This document shows, piece by piece, positions 6,653 through 8,444 of a DNA stretch of 8,444 nucleotides. How positions within the stretch are numbered: position 1 is the stretch's first letter; every line of letters starts with the position of its first letter. The stretch is taken from NCBI GenBank assembly GCA_002305445.1, contig DBRA01000026.1:1-8444 (forward strand), written 5' to 3'. The notes beneath the pieces were generated by a model. That model worked only from the letters and a program-made list of their open reading frames with translations, ran no database searches and was not told where the DNA came from. The position numbers were made by a program, and so were the translations under genes. The DNA comes from Clostridiales bacterium UBA1380. GTDB taxonomy: Bacteria > Bacillota > Clostridia > Oscillospirales > CAG-272.

Positions 6653-6892
6653 TTATTTCTCGATGAAAGGTTCAATATCTTTGAAGAGGGCATCGAGAAC
6701 GGCTTCGTTATCGGAGTGCGCCGTCAGTTTGATCGGATTCATCAGATCAAGACTGAATATACCCATGATGGACTTGGCGTCCACGATATAGCGGCCGCAT
6801 TCCAAATCAACGTCGATATCATGCTTCGTCATGATGTTGACGAAATTGCGCACGTCGTTAATTGTTGAAAGGCGTATTAAAGTTGATTTCAT
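6653..6892 (-). CDS. HPr/Crh-like protein without the phosphocarrier histidine
   Basis: A 79-residue protein with the size and pattern of HPr (PtsH, 85-88 residues). Residues 26-48 align without gaps to the HPr region around Ser46: VDAKSIMGIFSLDL here matches the family V-N-x-K-S-I-M-G-V-M-S-L pattern, so S41 is the counterpart of the regulatory serine phosphorylated by HPr kinase. The N-terminal active-site loop of HPr (G-L-H-A-R-P) is missing; the matching stretch is L-S-T-I-N-D-V, with T10 near the His15 position and N12 near Arg17. It therefore cannot carry phosphate from Enzyme I in a sugar PTS, and resembles B. subtilis Crh, which also lacks His15, in keeping only the serine site. A regulatory role is inferred. 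Start: ATG at 6892 after AGAGGGG with eight bases between. It has a perfect-consensus promoter and a strong terminator, so it is a well expressed single gene. Confidence 0.85.
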   Translation of the reverse strand: MKSTLIRLSTINDVRNFVNIMTKHDIDVDLECGRYIVDAKSIMGIFSLDLMNPIKLTAHSDNEAVLDALFKDIEPFIEK

Positions 6893-6950
6893 GTGTTTTG
6901 CCCCTCTCGTGTTTTTATTTTAATATGATTTACTCATAAACCATGTATCT

Positions 6951-6979
6951 ATTATACGCTCTAATTTTTCCATTGTCAA
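6951..6979 (-). promoter_or_regulatory. Perfect-consensus sigma-A promoter of the HPr-like gene
   Basis: On the minus strand TTGACA (6979-6974) and TATAAT (6956-6951) are separated by exactly 17 bases, that is, consensus at every position. Transcription would begin near 6944, giving a leader of about 52 bases, very AT-rich and with no stable hairpin. No catabolite-repression (cre-like) site is evident around it. Confidence 0.88.
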
Positions 6980-7048
6980 CCGCCATATGATGCGCGGGCA
7001 TGGTTAATATGAATTATTGCTTTGCCGCGCGGCTGTGTTTTATACAAG

Positions 7049-7081
7049 AAAAAGCGGACGGAATTTTATTTTCCGTCCGCT
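7049..7081 (-). terminator. Intrinsic terminator of the lipoprotein gene
   Basis: On the minus strand AGCGGACGGAA (7081-7071) pairs perfectly with TTCCGTCCGCT (7063-7053), eleven pairs with a seven-base loop, followed by TTTTT (7053-7049). The stem begins 32 bases after the stop codon. Confidence 0.92.
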
Positions 7082-7085
7082 ATCA

Positions 7086-7099
7086 ACCCGTTAACGGGT
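7086..7099. repeat. 14-bp perfect palindrome beside the lipoprotein terminator
   Basis: ACCCGTTAACGGGT reads the same on both strands. It sits between the lipoprotein stop codon (7114) and the terminator stem (7081). As RNA it could form a five-pair stem with a UUAA loop; as DNA it could be a dimer-binding site. No second copy is visible in the window, so its role is open. Confidence 0.6.
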
Positions 7100-7113
7100 A
7101 TATCATCGATTAA

Positions 7114-7602
7114 TCAGCCTTCGGCTTCGGTCTCTTCTTCGGCGGGAGTGGTGTACGGAGTAGCGACAGCGTTGTCACCGACCATTTTCATAACCATATA
7201 GGTATACTGGATGACGTCGCCTTCGTTGACGACGTTGTCGGCTGCCTTGCCGGAACCGGCCTTCGGAACGACGCCGTTGACGCTGTATTCCCAGTAATAA
7301 ATGTTGCCTTCCTCGTCAGTGGTATCGGCGTAGGCGGATATGTTCTTGATGGACTTCTCGGATTCGTCGAGGGTATAGTCAATCTCGTACATCTGGAGAG
7401 CTTCTCTGACGGCCTGGAGAACCGTGGGCGGATTTTCGGTTGTGCCTTCAACAGTTATAGATACGTTGTTTAACACGGTATCATCACCGGCGACAACTTT
7501 AACGGTTACATTTTTGCTGACCTTCTCGGCTCCGCAGCCCGCAAATGCGGCAGCGACGAAAACAAGCGCCAGAACGGCAGCGACGAGTTTCATGGTACGC
7601 AT
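7114..7602 (-). CDS. Secreted lipoprotein with a DUF4430-type domain
   Basis: A 162-residue surface lipoprotein. The N-terminus is a lipoprotein signal peptide: R2 and K5, hydrophobic 6-21, and a lipobox F-A-G-C with lipidated cysteine C23 (Phe at -3 is less usual than Leu). The mature part has a threonine/valine-rich strand region (31-52), then TVLQAVREAL (60-69), and the pattern YYWEYSVNG (102-110) ... EGDVIQYTY (127-135), which matches the DUF4430 domain, a small beta fold related to the C-terminal domain of transcobalamin and to the beta-grasp SLBB group. It ends in an acidic tail (EEETEAEG). Family knowledge suggests ligand binding or adhesion-type display, but the ligand is unknown. The ATG at 7602 follows GGGAGG with a rather long 12-base spacer; an ATG at 7593 would be even farther. 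It has its own promoter and terminator. Confidence 0.87.
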   Translation of the reverse strand: MRTMKLVAAVLALVFVAAAFAGCGAEKVSKNVTVKVVAGDDTVLNNVSITVEGTTENPPTVLQAVREALQMYEIDYTLDESEKSIKNISAYADTTDEEGNIYYWEYSVNGVVPKAGSGKAADNVVNEGDVIQYTYMVMKMVGDNAVATPYTTPAEEETEAEG

Positions 7603-7643
7603 AATTTTTTGCGTCCTCCCAAATAATTATAGAACTTAGTTAG

Positions 7644-7672
7644 AGTATACTTATTAAAATCCGGAATGTCAA
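7644..7672 (-). promoter_or_regulatory. Near-consensus sigma-A promoter of the lipoprotein gene
   Basis: On the minus strand TTGACA (7672-7667) and TATACT (7649-7644) with a 17-base spacer. Transcription would start near 7637, about 35 bases before the start codon. Only 15 bases separate the -35 box from the stop codon of the membrane-protein gene upstream (7688), and no terminator hairpin is visible between them, so read-through from the membrane-protein gene is possible. Confidence 0.82.
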
Positions 7673-7687
7673 GTATCTTTTCAAAAT

Positions 7688-8245
7688 TTACCGGATAATC
7701 GGATTTGTTAACAATATATTTATCATTGCGCAAAGAATATAACATTTAACGAGCAGATCGACCGCCAGTATGACGACGACCGGTATGAAAGAATGGATAC
7801 ACCGCAGTATCGATAAAAGCAGCAGCAGCACCGCGCACGCCATCAAAAACACCGCCGGAAACGCGGCGCAGAAAACAAGGAAAATGCTGTAGCTCGCGGC
7901 GGTGAACACCATTGACAGCGCGAGAAGCAGCGCAGACCTGGACGTGTCGTTGCAGCGCCATCTCTCGCCCGGCGCGAGCAGCGCTCCGACGCACGCGCCG
8001 CAGAGAAGGCACGATATGATCCGCACGATGCTCAGCGCGGCCATCGTCAAAAACGGTCGGCGGAACTGATAAATGCATAATGCGTACGGATACCACGCGC
8101 CGTATCCGCACAGCGTCCTGAAAAACAGCGAAAGCGCGAAGCTCACGACCGCGCCGATCACCATCGCCCTTACGGAAAGGCATCTGAATTCGGCCGCGAC
8201 ACGCCTCCGAAAATTTTTGGCTTTCTGACATAATCCGGCGCGCAT
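7688..8245 (-). CDS. Cysteine-rich five-helix membrane protein, divergent TspO/MBR-like
   Basis: A 185-residue integral membrane protein with a basic N-terminus (KAKNFRRR, 8-15) and five hydrophobic segments, about 27-45, 66-91, 105-127, 129-148 and 153-180. The helix count, spacing and a few positions follow the TspO/MBR (tryptophan-rich sensory protein) layout: YQFRRPFL (59-66) where TspO has its Y-x-x-L-x-K-P-x-F-x-P-P loop, FTAASYSIF (114-122) where TspO has N-x-x-W-x-x-x-F, and LLVKCYILCAMINILLTN (164-181) resembling the last helix and its terminal asparagine. However, only two tryptophans remain (W51, W96) and 13 cysteines are present, so ligand binding as in TspO is doubtful. The assignment is tentative; any five-helix protein of unknown family is the alternative. 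Start: ATG at 8245 with GGGGTGA seven bases upstream, lying inside a large inverted repeat. Confidence 0.6.
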   Translation of the reverse strand: MRAGLCQKAKNFRRRVAAEFRCLSVRAMVIGAVVSFALSLFFRTLCGYGAWYPYALCIYQFRRPFLTMAALSIVRIISCLLCGACVGALLAPGERWRCNDTSRSALLLALSMVFTAASYSIFLVFCAAFPAVFLMACAVLLLLLSILRCIHSFIPVVVILAVDLLVKCYILCAMINILLTNPIIR

Positions 8246-8321
8246 ATAATAATCACCCCGTCCCGATTATACGGGGCGGAGAGCGGAAATATTACTCCGC
8301 CGTGATTATTATGCGCGCCGG
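8235..8321 (-). promoter_or_regulatory. Large inverted repeat enclosing the start of the TspO-like gene; possible RNA switch
   Basis: On the minus strand the arm 8321-8302 (CCGGCGCGCATAATAATCAC) is complementary to 8256-8235: 20 pairs with one two-base AT bulge. Within the loop are two smaller stems: GGCGGAG with CTCCGCC (8301-8295/8281-8275) and ACGGGG with CCCCGT (8276-8271/8261-8256, overlapping by two bases with the first). Folded as RNA this is a three-way junction in which the ribosome site (GGGGTGA, 8259-8253), the ATG (8245) and the next three codons are all paired. A TATAAT box (8271-8266) lies within the loop, but its -35 region is poor. The element begins 21 bases after the stop codon of the upstream gene. 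Confidence 0.6.
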
Positions 8322-8342
8322 GTGATGATTTATTCGTTTTCG

Positions 8343-8444
8343 TTACCCGCCGCCGAAGATGCGGTCGAGTATCTCGTCGATATCTTCTTCGTCGATAATG
8401 TCGGTATCGGGGAGTGCGGTCGATTCCTCCGTCTCCGTATGCGA
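8343..8444 (-). CDS. C-terminal end of an unidentified protein (partial)
   Basis: The minus strand has an open frame from the window edge to TAA at 8345-8343: 33 residues, very acidic (SHTETEESTALPDTD then IIDEEDIDEILDRIFGGG). The synonymous-looking third-position G/C and the absence of other stops agree with coding. The end looks like a disordered acidic linker followed by a short amphipathic helix (DEILDRIFGGG), the kind of C-terminal tail used for partner or membrane docking. The family cannot be named from this piece. It is the likely upstream neighbour of the TspO-like gene, with a structured 97-base gap between them. Confidence 0.6.
   Translation of the reverse strand, partial: SHTETEESTALPDTDIIDEEDIDEILDRIFGGG

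Noticed and set aside
1..8444. CRISPR array, tRNA, rRNA, insertion sequence or phage genes
   Set aside because: No regularly spaced repeats, no tRNA-like cloverleaf, no transposase or integrase motif and no terminal inverted repeats with target duplication were seen on either strand.

Overview
The window looks like chromosomal core and housekeeping DNA from a moderately GC-rich, low-peptide-complexity Firmicute, most likely an uncultured or gut-type Clostridia of the Oscillospiraceae/Ruminococcaceae kind. This is inferred from the Gram-positive style of the gene starts (GGAGG-like ribosome sites), several sigma-A type promoters with exact 17-bp spacers, a clostridial-type GAPDH, a short Firmicutes-type Pgi, an HPr-like protein, and a Gram-positive type lipoprotein. 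I see no insertion sequence, phage gene, CRISPR array, tRNA or rRNA. No gene-free stretch exceeds 300 bases; the longest is about 240 bases (1163-1400) and holds two divergent promoters. Layout: all genes but one are on the minus strand. The left edge (1-23) may hold the first codons of a gene that follows the Gfo/Idh/MocA oxidoreductase (26-1162). The oxidoreductase is divergent from gap (1401-2471, plus strand), which ends in a strong intrinsic terminator. Facing gap is a two-gene unit (3672 down to 2574): a small P-loop ATPase-like protein followed 16 bases later by a TIM-barrel protein resembling KDPG aldolase but without its lysine. Next come pgi (5205-3835), a secreted D-Ala-D-Ala carboxypeptidase (6465-5317), an HPr/Crh-like protein without the phosphocarrier histidine (6892-6653), a DUF4430-type lipoprotein (7602-7114), a cysteine-rich five-helix membrane protein resembling TspO/MBR (8245-7688), and the acidic C-terminal tail of an unidentified protein (8444-8343). 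Functionally, gap and pgi are two glycolytic enzymes, each with its own promoter. The HPr-like protein could be a regulatory relative of the Ser-phosphorylated HPr/Crh proteins that report glycolytic state in Firmicutes; its nearness to pgi and gap is suggestive only. The carboxypeptidase belongs to peptidoglycan maturation or sporulation. Most genes are single transcription units bounded by their own promoter and hairpin terminator. The most unusual item is an extended inverted repeat (8235-8256 with 8302-8321) that would enclose the ribosome site and start codon of the TspO-like gene in a long stem. Other points for a second look are the HPr-like protein, the P-loop/barrel pair, and a 20-residue insertion in GAPDH. 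I did not find a clear, new multi-gene system; everything novel here is at the level of single genes or RNA structure.
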